Positions 44,793-55,570 are shown, numbered from the stretch's first letter. The stretch: 64,000 bases of DNA from Didymella arachidicola (GCA_016630955.3 CM049990.2:1798001-1862000), one strand, 5' to 3'. Made by a program: numbers and translations. The notes: generated by a model from the sequence alone, not told the origin.

Positions 44793-45523
44793 GTTGATGG
44801 TTGAGGAAGTATTCGGGTGTTGTGAGCGAGTGGCGTGGTATGTAGTTGGCAGTGTGTTGATGGTGTTGCTGAAGAGCAGTGTTGTGTGCTTATGTACTTG
44901 ACATTCTCATATTTAATGTGTTAACGATCTGAAAGCCTTGAGGATATAATACAGCCTATAGTCTATTTTTAGCCTATTTTAAGATTGTAGAACACTGTTC
45001 AACGGTGTTGAATGTCAAAGCTTTACGAGCACAGCTCGATCCCGTTCCATATAAAATTTCCGAGCAGAATGTGGAGCCGAGCCGAACCACATACACTGCG
45101 ACGAGAACAGACGAGCGAACGTAAATACACTCTACAACTGCACAAACGTAATGGATGGGGGTATTCTGATCTATTAAGAAGGATGCTCATTGACTTATCG
45201 CATCCATAGCAGTGTCCGTATACACCAACGCGATGCGCTCACTCAGGGAGTGGCTATACGACGAAGTTCTCGCGTGGGGCCCTTGGATTCCTGCTCGTAT
45301 TGGACGTCACATCGCATATGCGCAATGCCACAGAGCTCAATGCAATAACAGCAAGATCTGGAAAACTACCGAGGCCCAAGTAACGTCCCATCCAATGTGG
45401 GTACTAAGCGGCCCCTATCACTCCCGTCTGCATTCCTCGTAGCCAGACCGTCAATCCCAGGCACTAGACGGCCGTCTTTGGCATCACATCCTATTGTTCT
45501 CTTCTTACTCTAGAAAAATTCTT
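44793..45523. other. Intergenic region
   Basis: Promoter side of the AA1-like gene and 3' flank of the GPR1-like transporter. No other feature supported. Confidence 0.35.
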
Positions 45524-46542
45524 TTATAGAAAATCGCCCACTTTTTCACCATTGACGGGAGTATCCTTCTTGGGGAACACCCTGCTGCTCAAGTCTAGGA
45601 TAGGGAGCGGGCATGGGATACCGACAGCCTCGCAAGCGGTGAGAATGGCCAGATACCAACCACAGACGAGACCGATAAAACCAAAACCACCAGCGAAGTG
45701 GAGCAGCTTGTTGATGTGCTCGACATCGGCCTCGGTAGTGGCGTGTGCAACGCGGAAGTCGGCCGCTGCAATGAAGGAGAACAGCATTATGAGGCCAAAG
45801 AAGGTCAAGGTGAAGAACACGTTGACACGGAAAGTCCCCATGAAGAACACGAAACTCGCGATGGCCCTATGGAAGTCAGCAACTTCTACAGACAATCGAG
45901 GGTCGACATATTCGGAGCTACTGACATCGTGACGTTGTGGAAGCCTTGAGATGAGTTATATGCTGCACCGTTAGCGCCACCGAGCTCCGCAAAGGGAGAC
46001 GTAGTCTGGTGGATAGGATCCTGAGTGTATGCGAGACTGCCCCAATGACTGCCGTAGATAAGGAAGACCGCCATTGGGAATGCTGAGGTACAAATCAGCG
46101 ATGACGCCCGCACAGCTAAACACTGAGCACCCACTGTTACCGAGGATGAACTCTGCAACACCCGCAAGATTCATAGCAATGCAGCCAAAAAAGTAGTAGT
46201 CTCCGCTCAGTCCGATTAGACTCTGTGGCGCCACAGCACCTTGGAAGCCGCAAAGAATGAGGATGGTCGATGTGTACGGAATCAGAAAGCCGATCAGACC
46301 AAGAAGTGTCGGATTGGCTTCGCACAATTAGCACCTTCTCAAGCTTTGAAGTGGCGACTGGACGTGCCGAATCGTTTTGCAAGGTCACCGCGACGAGGCG
46401 CTGATGGTTGGAAGAACAGGCGTTCATACTGCTCGGAGCTGAGTTGCACAGTGACTTGACGACTAAGCTCTGCCCCGCTACCAACAAAGGTACGGCCATT
46501 ATGCTCTTTCATCTCGTGATCAACGTTGTGAACGTCGGCCAT
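45524..46542 (-). CDS. GPR1/FUN34/YaaH-family acetate/ammonium transporter
   Basis: Exons 46359-46542, 46135-46317, 45926-46082 and 45524-45866 give 288 residues with six membrane helices. The family moves acetate and related monocarboxylates (yeast Ady2/Ato, Aspergillus AcpA). The family start motif appears as NPTLLGLIGFLIPY. Further landmarks are YYFFGCIAMNLAGVAEFILG, TFPMAVFLIYGSHWGSLAYT and FVFFMGTFRVNVFFTLTFFG, followed by the last helix region LLHFAGGFGFIGLVCGWYLA. The soluble N-terminus carries SSEQYERLFFQPSAPRRGDL. All four joins preserve frame and bring conserved segments together. Confidence 0.88.
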
Positions 46543-47607
46543 GGCTGCGATTGCGCGGCTAGGAAGGAGCGGAGTGTAGTAGAGCGACTGGAGATGTAAT
46601 CCGAGAGCGCGGAGACGATCGTTCAAAGATCCAGAACGATAGGACAGAATTCGGTGCTTTAAATTGTTCTCAAGTAGCGTTCAGAGACGGTAAAAGACGG
46701 CTGCATCCGCACATGTTGTCGTCATCAATACACCCAGCCGAGGGAGAAAAGGTCAAAACCCTACAAACTCCCCAATTCCCAAGGCTCTCCGCATTTCTGC
46801 CCCGCACTCGTCTCAACCGTGTGTGGGACGGATTGGGGAATGTGGGCCACGCTTGTCGCTTGCAGCGCAGCGGTTCGTGGAAGCCTCTGCTAGGTCACCA
46901 GATCAAGCTTCGACAAGCTCAGTGTGGCGCTCTAAGCCTGCGCCCCGCGGCTCGGCAGGTAATAACATGATTGAAAGAGGGTGATGTCGGTATAAGCTTT
47001 TGCGATAACCTTGACGTACGCCAAATGCCGTTCTATCCTCCACGGCATTCCAAGATTGAATTCAGTCGGCTCTTCGCAGTGCCTGACCAGCAAATAGCGT
47101 CCATAGATACTGAGGGGAAGCGACTGCGGCGCAACAAGGAGTGCCTTAAGCAACGATGCTAGGGAATGCTGATCATACGGCGTCGAGGCTCAAATTTGGT
47201 GCCCGCACCGTCGCCACCCTCGTCCCGTGGGCGTGAGCCGCAAGTCGTCGGACCTGCCGAGGTTTTGTAGAGCGCACGCACCGGCGAGGTCTGCGAACGG
47301 GATACCTCCCGAGGTTGGCAAGAAGAGCATGAAAGCGAGGCGACTCAGTATGTGATGCGACGCTGGCCATCGAACTGTCAGGTAGCCTTTGCACAAGGGT
47401 CGCTGAAGCAGGCAACCAACGCCGATAATCAGAAATAATAATTACCTACTTTTAGCGCTAGTTAGATTCTATAAGTTAGCCATAACGTACATGTACAGCG
47501 AGCGGACCACACAGGCGAGCGAACCACCTAGTTTTACTAGTTAAATCTCTATTTTTACTTCTAAGTAACTACTCTAATAACGTAGATGTACACCGAGCGG
47601 CGCAGTA
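46543..47607. other. Intergenic region grading into the transposon nest
   Basis: The first 900 bp hold no recognisable gene. From about 47440 the base composition drops to AT-rich DNA with many TA steps, marking the left edge of the mutated transposon region. A copy of the 16-mer TACACCGAGCGGCGCA sits at 47589-47604. Confidence 0.4.
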
Positions 47608-47660
47608 CCGTGCCGGACGGCGAAGCGATCAGGACGGCGAAACGATCGCTCCGCCCCACC
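47608..47660 (+). repeat. Left terminal inverted repeat of element A
   Basis: It starts CCGTGCCGGACGGCGAAGCG. Inside it two near-identical sub-repeats of GGACGGCGAA(G/A)CGATC follow each other, which could be transposase-binding sites. Confidence 0.85.
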
Positions 47661-47840
47661 AAAACCACCACAAAGATAAGGCTGTAGAGCCGCACCAAAT
47701 GGCTATTATAGCGAGATCTTTTAGTAGAGTATTCTAGACGTTATATAATATATTAATGACTACTTATATTTTAATAGCAGTTTAATGTTGCAGCCGCGTC
47801 GCGATTAAATAGGTGGTGGGCCTGTAACGCAACCAAATGA

Positions 47841-49634
47841 CTAATTACCATAACTATCACCACTAACGATTGTTTTTTTGTGTGTAGGCCTCGTACAGGT
47901 TTTGAAGTCCTTCTTCTTCTTACTCTTTTTAAAATTTTTAGAAACTTGTTGAAGTCGTTTTGCTGCTTTGCGGGCTGCTTGGCGAGCAGCTCGCTCAGCG
48001 GCTTCGATAGCCCTCTGCTTCTCCCTTAGCAGCTTCGCCTCTGCTCGCGCGCGACGCCTCGCATCAATCTCCCGCGCTTTGATCAGCTTTGACTCCTCTC
48101 GAGCTTGGATCGCCATAGCTTTTTGTTGTTGTAATAGCTCTTGATCGCGCTTCTTCTGCTCTTGGAGGCTGCGAGCTTCTCGCACCTTCCGCGGCGACCA
48201 GAAATCAGCTCCACCATGATAATCTTCGGATTACTCAAGTACTCCAGGCTGCGATCGCTGCTTACGCTGTCGCTCATTAATCAGAGCTTCTCGTAGCTTC
48301 TCATTCTCTCGCTCAACCAGCTTAGATCGGGTAGATAGCTTCATGATACTTTGATTAAGCTGCGAGATCTTCCTGCTCTCTTTGTGGTTAACAGCGCAAT
48401 CAATCAGCCGCCTGATCTTTCTCCAATCAGATGCGCTGAGGTTAGACGACTCGCTATCGCTCTCAGTAGCAGCAGTTCTGAACTTTTAGAGTATTACTTC
48501 TAGATTAAATGGCGATATGCCTGTGACTTCAAAGGCCCGGAGGACAGTAGATTCCCTGAAAGAGGCCTCCCACGCTCTCCAGAACAGCGGGAAGAAGTGG
48601 CTTTTGGTGATAGGTAGCAGCCCTTGGCACTGATCCATGAAGCTCGATAGCTCATTGGAGTACGCAGTCGATAGAGGCTTGAACAGGGCAACGTCAAGAG
48701 GTTGCAGCGTATGGGTCGCGTGAGGCGGAAATATCGCTAGCAGGATCTTATTCTGATCGCAGTAGTCGATAAAGTCCATCGTGAGGTGAGATTAATGGCC
48801 ATCCGTGAACAGTAATCAGTAAGACAATCAAGCTTTTGCTTTGGTAGCAGGATCAAATACCTGTTTAAGCCACTGAAGCCCGATATCGTTGTTCGACTAG
48901 CCAGAGGGAGATAAGATTATCCAGGTGCGATAGATGTTTGGATCGAAGCCTTGCAACCACGAGTTCTGGATGGATCCTGATTGACCTTAGTAGATTAGGC
49001 TTAGATTAAGATGAGATCCATCGGCGCAAATATAAGCAATTAGAGTAATCCAGTCTTGGTTGCTGTCTTAGATTAAAGATCTTCTAATTCCGGATTCTAG
49101 AGAGGTTCTAGAGAAGATCCGCTTTAATCGCGATTAGACTCCGATTATAAAGCCCTTCTTATCTATATTGTAGGTATGGCGCGGCTCGACTTTGTATTAG
49201 TCAAGTTTATCGCGCAAAAGCTTAAAGTAGAGCTTGTACTTAAGTTCTGAATTAGCTCTGTAGCGATTGCGATCTATCGTGGTAACCAGTTTTGGTTTGA
49301 GAAGGTCTGGATAGCGCTGAACAAAGCGATTAACTCAGTGGTAACCAAGCTCTTTCTGGGCAAGCTGTGAAGCAAGCCTTCGTACCATATCTCTACTTGG
49401 TGGTAGCCCTTGCTTGCTAATGCGATCAATATACTCTATAAGCTCTTTTTCCTGTTGTGGGTGGAGAGCTTGCTGGTTCTGATAGCGGATAGCGCGCGAG
49501 GTGGTAAGACCTTAATGCCGCCGCGCGAGCGTTATGCGGTTAACACCAAACCTTTTAGCGATCTGCGTGTATACAAGTTTTTCTCCAGGCTCTAAAGCTT
49601 CTATGACTGCAAGCGCAGCATTGATAGGCTCCAT
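47841..49634 (-). pseudogene. Decayed pogo-type transposase of element A
   Basis: From the ATG at 49634 one frame runs through the element. The start contains an HTH-type region (YTQIAKRFGVNRITLARRH). The DDE core is recognisable as NIDKKGFIIGV, then LFTDGH with a stop behind it, and the intact C-terminal part ATHTLQPLDVALFKPLSTAY. At least ten in-frame stops, mostly TAA or TAG at former Gln or Trp codons, interrupt it. The C-terminal block is a highly basic Arg/Lys/Ala coiled stretch (47841-48185). It cannot encode an active enzyme. Confidence 0.75.
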
Positions 49635-49680
49635 TTAGGGTGATCGCGACGTGGTAAAGTTAGTGGCGGTGGTGGTGGTT

Positions 49681-49733
49681 GGTGGGGCGGGGCGATCGTT
49701 TCGCCGTCCTGATCGCTTCGCCGTCCGGCACGG
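49681..49733 (-). repeat. Right terminal inverted repeat of element A
   Basis: Reverse complement of the left repeat with a single C/T difference over 53 bp. Confidence 0.85.
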
Positions 49734-49735
49734 TA

Positions 49736-51549
49736 CACCGAGCGGCGCACTTTTGCCAAGACCACACCAAAACTCACCCTATTATAGCCCAAAACACCAC
49801 AAACTGGCGCTGCACAAGGTGTAATAAGCTGTAACATTACTCAGAGACCTCTTCTACAGTATTCTTACACGTTCGCGCGTTGTGCCCACCCTCTCCGCAC
49901 TGTCCACAGCGTCGTTGGGATGGTTCACCTCCTTCAGCGCGCACCCGCTTCTTTGCCTTCTTACCATCACCACGCGCGCCAAACTCCTGTAGAGCAGTTA
50001 ACCGCTGGCCTTCTTCAACTGCAAGGCTTTCCTTAGCTTGAATACGCTTTCTTTTGTGCGATTTACGTCGCGTGGCGGCTTCATTAGCTGCTCGAAGCTC
50101 AGCTATCTCTTGTTTCGCCAACACCAGCTTGTGCGCAACAATTGCTGCCCCCTTTGCGTAGTGCTCAAGCGCCCTTAGCACAGAATCTGGTGAGCTGCCC
50201 TGCTGCTTCTGATACTTCTCTTGAATTGAAGTTGATTGCGACCTAAATTCCAGGGTATTGCTTGGGGTTTGCGACTGCCAGGGCTCGTTGTTTGTAGGGA
50301 GTGGTGGTGATGGAGTGCGCAGCTTCACATCAAGGGTTGATATGACCCGTTCTGGGTCAAAAGGGACTAGTCCTGCGCCTTGGAACCCTCCCTGGATGTT
50401 GCTAGGGGTAATAGCTTTCTTATGAGCTGCTTTAAAGCATGGCAGGAACTCCTGCTTTGTAAGGTGGTTAGTCCGGTTGCGCATAAGCTCATTCACCTCA
50501 ACTCCGTACGCCTTCTTCAGAGGGCCAAATCAACCCACGTCAAGTGGCTGCAGGAGGTGCGACAAGTGCGCAGGCATGCATAGGGTTACAATCTTCTAAT
50601 CCTTGCAGTATTGCGTGAATTCTGCAGAGTTGTGGCTCCCATGACCGTTAATAATCAGCATGCGGGAGGTACTAACAGTACGCGTCTTTGTATGCCTGTC
50701 AAAGTGCTTCAACTAGTCAAAACCAAGCTCATTGGTAGTCCAGCCGTTCTCAGAGATAGCAATAGTCTAATCTTAGGGCAAATCGTCGTCCTTGTACCAG
50801 CTAGACTGGTGTTGGCGGGCTTTGAAGATGATGTAGGGCGGAATGGCCCATCCTGTGGCATTAATGCCTTTAATGACTGTTACCTACTCCCGGTTGCCTG
50901 GCTGGACCTGCTTTGCTCGTCCTGGCTTCTCTGCATCTGTAACAACGACTCTAGTGGATATCTGGCCCATCATGAAGCCTGTCTCGTCGAAGTTATACGT
51001 GTCGTTGTCCTAGATGCCATACTTGGCTTTGGTATTGGCTACCAGACTGAACCAGCCCTGGATCACCTCAGGATCCTCGCAGAGGGCTCACTTGTAGTCG
51101 TACTTTCGATTAAACTTAACTGTGAGCTCAGGGCGACGCTTAACGAACGTGCCAGCCCAGTTCTTGCCAACATGTGACTGGTTGCGCTCTGCGAGTAGAG
51201 AGTTGGCATATCCTCCACATCAGTGAGCCGGGGCGGGTATCCTCGCTCGTCTAGCTTCAGTATATGCTGGACGATTACCAGCTCTTCAGTGTTTGTTAGC
51301 TTCATTGAATTGGGCGTACAATCGCGTCGTGGGGAGGCTCCAGCAAGTCGGTCACTGAGTGTCTTTTGAGGCACTCTGTAGATCTTCGCAGCGCGTCTTT
51401 GGGATAGAGTCGCGTCGCTTTTGATAGCCTGGACTGCAAGCTGGATGTCTGCTTCGTTTGAGGACTTTTTTGCGTTCTTGCGTTGAGGCATCACGAGTTG
51501 ATTGAAGTTTGGTGTCGTCTTGGCAAAAGTGAGCGGCTCGCCCGTGAGG
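49736..51549 (-). mobile_element. Element B: decayed pogo-type DNA transposon with zinc-knuckle tail
   Basis: About 1.8 kb lies between related but imperfect inverted ends. The left starts CACCGAGCGGCGCACTTTTG, and the right end contains the matching block GGTGTCGTCTTGGCAAAAGTG. Both are next to TA dinucleotides (49734-49735 and 51550-51551). The left end abuts element A directly. The outermost bases of the two ends differ, so exact boundaries are approximate. Confidence 0.65.
49837..51494 (-). pseudogene. Decayed DDE transposase of element B
   Basis: The N-terminal part has a Psq-type HTH (QRRAAKIYRVPQKTLSDRL). After a one-base shift near 51205 the frame continues through ERNQSHVGKNWAGTFVKRRP, the first catalytic region YNFDETGFMMGQ, LIINGHGSHNS and LLQPLDVG. 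It runs into an open C-terminal segment (49837-50496) with a coiled basic stretch and a CCHC zinc knuckle (CGQCGEGGHNARTC). Eight in-frame stops are visible. The second catalytic position, normally Asp in DGHGSH, reads Asn here, a G-to-A change. The enzyme is inactive. Confidence 0.7.
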
Positions 51550-51554
51550 TACGT

Positions 51555-52016
51555 TATTGGTTCTTAGGGATAAGTACGGTAATAGGAAGCCGAAGGGGTT
51601 AGTTGCAGCAAGGTGTACAGATACGATCTGTCAGTCTCGAAGGCAGGGGTAACAATAAGTAGTACAGAGTAGACTGTCTAGCTCAAAGGTTAGTTTTAAG
51701 ATCCAAAGACAAACTTGATAACTTAGGTTAAACACACACTATAAAGGTTGTGTTCCTACGTACTATATACTAAGGGGTACATAAGAAATCCTCCTAGCTC
51801 ACTAAGTTGATCGTGAGCTAGGCTCGACGAGCTCGACGTGAGCTGCGTGAGCCATCACGTGGAGTCCACCCGGCTCGACTGCCAAGGAGTGAGCCAGTTA
51901 CGTGACTTCGTAATTAACTGTGCCGCACGGGTGAGCCCGTGTAATTACTGCGCCAGGTGTGTCCGTTATTCGTAGGGTGTCAGCACCTGGTTGGCTGGTA
52001 GGAAGGAATCGTAACA
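51555..52016 (-). mobile_element. LTR copy in reverse orientation, truncated
   Basis: On the minus strand it begins TGTTACGATTCCTTCC at 52016 and matches the LTR at 52471-52984 along most of its length, with substitutions and small gaps. It stops about 43 bp short of the other copy's 3' end, just beside element B. No internal retrotransposon sequence is attached. Confidence 0.6.
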
Positions 52017-52021
52017 GCTAT

Positions 52022-52466
52022 TAGCATCTCTCTAGATCTGTTGCGCTTTCGTCTAAACGTTCTTGTTAATGTGCTACACGCACAAGAGCTAAGGAACCCC
52101 TAGGAGCAGCGCGCGCGCTAACATCTTTAATGCTTCTTTCTAGTTGCTAATAAAAACACGTGGCTGTTGCACACCTATCTTAAGGAGGAAGTTTATAATC
52201 GCCTAGTAGTAGTCTATATATATTTTGTTGCTAAGGAAGCAGAAGCCTATAGAGAAGAATATCTGCAGGTTAGTGCAGCTAAGTATATGTAGTAGAGGAA
52301 GTTTATGCTTGTTAGTTTAATATATGCAGTCTATTAATAGTATATTAGGATTCGCTAGCAGCAGCTCGACCTGCTTCTAATAAGCAAAGAAGAGGTTTTA
52401 GATGCAATTATTATTGTCCTTCTTAACGGCAAAGATCTAGTCTGCTGTAGACAGATTGTCTAGTAG
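52022..52466 (-). pseudogene. MULE-type transposase fragment with ten TAG/TAA stops
   Basis: A single minus-strand frame across this interval reads like the MULE transposase core: KQVELLLANPNILLIDCIY, KHKLPLLHILSC, IFFSIGFCFLSNKI, INFLLKIGVQQPRVFIS and HINKNV. These correspond to the family's conserved blocks (pLLDCTYKTN, cFLS, vDRExAL, LLCxWHINKNV). All ten interruptions are TAG or TAA, in places where the family has Trp or Gln, which is the RIP signature. Both ends are cut by LTR copies. Confidence 0.75.
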
Positions 52467-52470
52467 TGCC

Positions 52471-52984
52471 TGTTACGAACTCTTATACCAGCCAATTGCT
52501 GACAGGCTGTCAGCGCTCAAGAAAAGGACTCGGGCAGTATGGTTACGGGGGCTCCCCGTGCGGCACGGTTGTGACGTGGTGTTCCACGGTCACGTGACCT
52601 CGCTCACGCCTTGGCACTCGAGCAAGTGGACCCTCACGTGCCCAGCTCACGCAGCTCACGTCGAGCAAGTCGAGCAGACGCTCACGAAGCTCACGTCGAG
52701 CAAGTCGAGCATAGGATATCTCTTTAGTATATAAGTACGTAGGAACACAACCCTTATGGTTCGTGTTCAACCTAAGTTATCAAGTTTGTCTTTGGATCTC
52801 AAAACCAACCTTCGAGCTAGACAGTCTACTCTGTACTACTCATCGTTACCCTGCTCTCAAGACTGACAGATCGTATCTGTACACCTTATTGCAACCAACC
52901 CCTTCGGCTTCTTGTCACCGTACTCATCCCCGAGAACCAATAGAATTAGTGCTTACGAGCTTTGCTTAAAGTACGACTTCAACA
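52471..52984 (+). mobile_element. Solo LTR with 5-bp target-site duplication
   Basis: The 514-bp LTR starts TGTTACGAACTC and ends TTCAACA. It is flanked on both sides by GTGCC (52466-52470 and 52985-52989). A TATA-like tatataag occurs inside at about 52729-52737. There is no internal coding region, so this is a solo LTR left after recombination of a Ty1/copia- or Ty3/gypsy-type retrotransposon. Confidence 0.8.
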
Positions 52985-52989
52985 GTGCC

Positions 52990-53514
52990 TCTATCGGACT
53001 CCTTCCGTCTAGGTGTCTCTCCCTAATTTTCTTTCTCTTGCCTTGTATGTTGATAGTAGTAACTAGTGTGTTATAATCTTTACTTTGGATTGCAGCAAGA
53101 ATCTGCATTAGCCGCGCTCTAGTATAGGTTATTAATTTAATTACTTCCTTTTATGCCGTTGTACGCTTGCGATACACATTGTACGCGCTAGGGTTAATTA
53201 ATTAGAGGTGGTTGTAATGCTTATCTAGAACTACTAGCTTCTATTGCTTGCTGTACTTTATCCTAAAGATAACTAGCTTAAAGGGACATCCTGCCGCACG
53301 CGTGCTTATACTTAACTTTTTCGCACTTAACTAGTAGGTTTAAAATTAGTTACAATAATAGTAGTATTATGTTTTAACATCTAAGTTGTAAGGCTTACTT
53401 CGCTTAAGAACAAAGCTATAGCTGTGTTGCCTGCTATGCGTCTTAAGAGCATCGTATGCTTCCTGTCACGGGATTCCTCTCTGATACTCCTCGGCCCTAC
53501 CTCGGGAACACTTA
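52990..53514. other. AT-rich decayed repeat DNA
   Basis: The composition and the many TAA/TAG steps match neighbouring RIP-affected DNA, and it may be the continuation of the MULE copy interrupted by the solo LTR. No readable protein segment was found by eye. Confidence 0.35.
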
Positions 53515-53558
53515 CCGAGTCCGTGCGCGTGACGCCCACCATCGCGTAACGCCCCGCT
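53515..53558 (+). repeat. Left terminal inverted repeat of element C
   Basis: It starts CCGAGTCCGTGCGCGTGACG and is identical over 44 bp to the reverse complement of 55571-55614. Confidence 0.92.
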
Positions 53559-53602
53559 AAGCAAATCGCACCCCATCTTCAACACCCCATAGCTCAGTCA
53601 AT

Positions 53603-55462
53603 ATGGACTCAATTCAAGAAGCGGCTACAGAATTCGATTTGCGCAATCATAAAGAACAACTTTCATACACAAAGTTTGCTAAAGCAAAGGGAGTTGATCG
53701 GTCTACGTTAGCGCGGAGGCACAAAGGGGTTTCAACTTCTAGGGAGGTCAAAGCAGTTAACCAACGGAAACTCAACAACACTGAAGAACAAGAGCTTATT
53801 AAGCTTATTAATAAGCTTACTGAGGACGGATTCCCTCCTAACAGGCTTCAAATCCGAAATTACGCGTCTAAAGTAGCTGGTAGCAGCGTCTCTGATAGCT
53901 GGGTTACTCGCTTCCTCCACCGTCACACAGCTGAACTGGTCACCAAATGGGCAACAGGGAAGGATCGCAATCGCCACCAAGCTGACTCAGGGGCTTCTTT
54001 TGAGGCCTACTTCACACTTCTACACAGCAAGATAGCTGAGTACAGCATTGAGCCTCAGCACATGTACAATATGGATGAGAAGGGCTTCATGATCGGGGTA
54101 CTTGAACGTGCAAAACGAGTGTTCTCCCGGCCACTGTGGGACAGCAAGCAAGTCAGAGGTACTCTCCAAGACGGCTCACGGGAGTGGATCACGCTTATTG
54201 CTTGCATAAGTGCCTCAGGGGAAGCCCTGCCAGCAAGCCTCATATACCCAGCAGCCAATCAAGCTATATACTCAGGCTGGGTGGAGGATATCAAGCCAGG
54301 GGAACACTCAGTCTTTGTCAGCTCATCTAGTACAGGCTGGAGCAACAACGAGATAGCTCTTGCCTGGCTTGAACAGGTGTTCGATCGCGCTACTAAGGCC
54401 ACAGCACGGAGAAAGTATCGTCTTTTGATACTTGACGGCCACGGGAGCCACGTTACCCCTGACTTTATTGAGTACGCCAACCAACGCAAGATACTCGTGA
54501 TGATCCTTCCCCCTCACTCAACACACAGGCTCCAGCCACTGGACGTTTGCCTGTTCTCACCTCTGGCACGAGCATACTCAAATGAGCTTACGCAGTTCCT
54601 CCAAAGCAGTCAGGGGACCTCTCCAGTCACTAAATCAAACTTCTTACACCTGTTCTGGGCGGCGTGGCAGAGCTCATTTCAGGAGTCAACAATCGTCAAC
54701 TCCTTTGCAGCCACAGGGATATGGCCCCCTGACGCCTCTGCTGTACTCAAACAAGTCAACAACACTTATACAGACAAAGAAGAACAATCAGGAGCTCTTA
54801 GACCAACAGACTGGAGGCGTATAAGGCAGGTACTTAAGGATCATGTGAAGGAACCTGACAGTGAGGCAGTGCGGGAGCTGACAGGGGCAATTCACTCTCT
54901 TACTGCCCAGGTTGAGCTGCTTACTGAGCAGAACAAAGGCCTGCAGGAGTCTCTTGCACACAGGAAGAAGCACAATAAGAAGAGTAAGCCCCTGAGTCTC
55001 CAACAGCGGAAGGAGTACCAAAGTCAACCTGTATTTTGGTCTCCTCGGAAGGTCAGAGAGGCACACTATCGTCGGAAGATCAATGAGCAAGAACAGGAGG
55101 AGCAGCATCTTCAAAAGCTACGTCAGAAGCAAGAGCAAGTAGCAATTAAGCTTCAGAGAGCAAGAGAGGCTCAGGAGAAGCGTACAGAGCGTGAGAGAGC
55201 TAAGGAGGTGAGGGTGCAGGAGAAGGCTAAGAAGGCAGCTGAAGCGCAGCGTCAAAGGGACGCTCGTCAAGCTACTACTGCTATCCAATTATCCCAAAAG
55301 GGTAAGCGTAAAGCCTTAAAAGCTACCTCAGGTAGCAATAAGCGTCAGAAACAAGCTGGTGATGCTGGTGGTGCGAAAGAAGCCCCTGAGGCACCCTCAG
55401 CTCCTCCACCAGTCACTACTCGCCGCGGACGCAACGTTAGGCTTCCAAGTAAATACAAGTAG
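53603..55462 (+). CDS. Intact pogo/Fot1-type DDE transposase
   Basis: The 619-residue protein catalyses cut-and-paste transposition in the nucleus. In order it has a Psq-type HTH (YTKFAKAKGVDRSTLARRH), a CENP-B-type HTH (IKLINKLTEDGFPPNRLQIR, then WVTRFLHRH) and the DDE_1 catalytic core. The three acidic residues lie in YNMDEKGFMIG, LLILDGHGSHV and RLQPLDVCLFSPL. A long basic coiled coil (ERERAKEVRVQEKAKKAAEA) and a Pro/Arg-rich tail end the protein. There is no intron and no stop. All catalytic positions are kept, so activity is plausible. The ORF starts 88 bp inside the left end of the element. Confidence 0.95.
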   Translation: MDSIQEAATEFDLRNHKEQLSYTKFAKAKGVDRSTLARRHKGVSTSREVKAVNQRKLNNTEEQELIKLINKLTEDGFPPNRLQIRNYASKVAGSSVSDSWVTRFLHRHTAELVTKWATGKDRNRHQADSGASFEAYFTLLHSKIAEYSIEPQHMYNMDEKGFMIGVLERAKRVFSRPLWDSKQVRGTLQDGSREWITLIACISASGEALPASLIYPAANQAIYSGWVEDIKPGEHSVFVSSSSTGWSNNEIALAWLEQVFDRATKATARRKYRLLILDGHGSHVTPDFIEYANQRKILVMILPPHSTHRLQPLDVCLFSPLARAYSNELTQFLQSSQGTSPVTKSNFLHLFWAAWQSSFQESTIVNSFAATGIWPPDASAVLKQVNNTYTDKEEQSGALRPTDWRRIRQVLKDHVKEPDSEAVRELTGAIHSLTAQVELLTEQNKGLQESLAHRKKHNKKSKPLSLQQRKEYQSQPVFWSPRKVREAHYRRKINEQEQEEQHLQKLRQKQEQVAIKLQRAREAQEKRTERERAKEVRVQEKAKKAAEAQRQRDARQATTAIQLSQKGKRKALKATSGSNKRQKQAGDAGGAKEAPEAPSAPPPVTTRRGRNVRLPSKYK

Positions 55463-55570
55463 CACAAGTAGTTCACATAGGTCTATTTACTACTCTACTA
55501 CAATATTATACAATATTTGCTGTTGTTGGTGGCTCAGTAACCTTATTTTTCAACAAGTCGATAGGATCTC

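Larger units (their letters stand above)
47608..49733 (-). mobile_element. Element A: RIP-decayed pogo/Fot1-type DNA transposon
   Basis: The 2126-bp element is bounded by 53-bp terminal inverted repeats that differ at one position, and flanked by a TA duplication (47606-47607 and 49734-49735). The transposase lies on the minus strand. TA target sites and the DDE transposase place it in the Tc1/mariner superfamily, pogo/Fot1 branch. The interior is AT-rich and carries many stops in one otherwise continuous frame, as expected after RIP. Confidence 0.85.

Noticed and set aside
51555..52984. The two inverted arms as long terminal repeats of a MULE transposon
   Set aside because: The right arm has its own 5-bp GTGCC duplication and TG...CA type ends, which is what a solo LTR shows. 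The left arm is cut short beside element B and has no matching duplication with the right arm.
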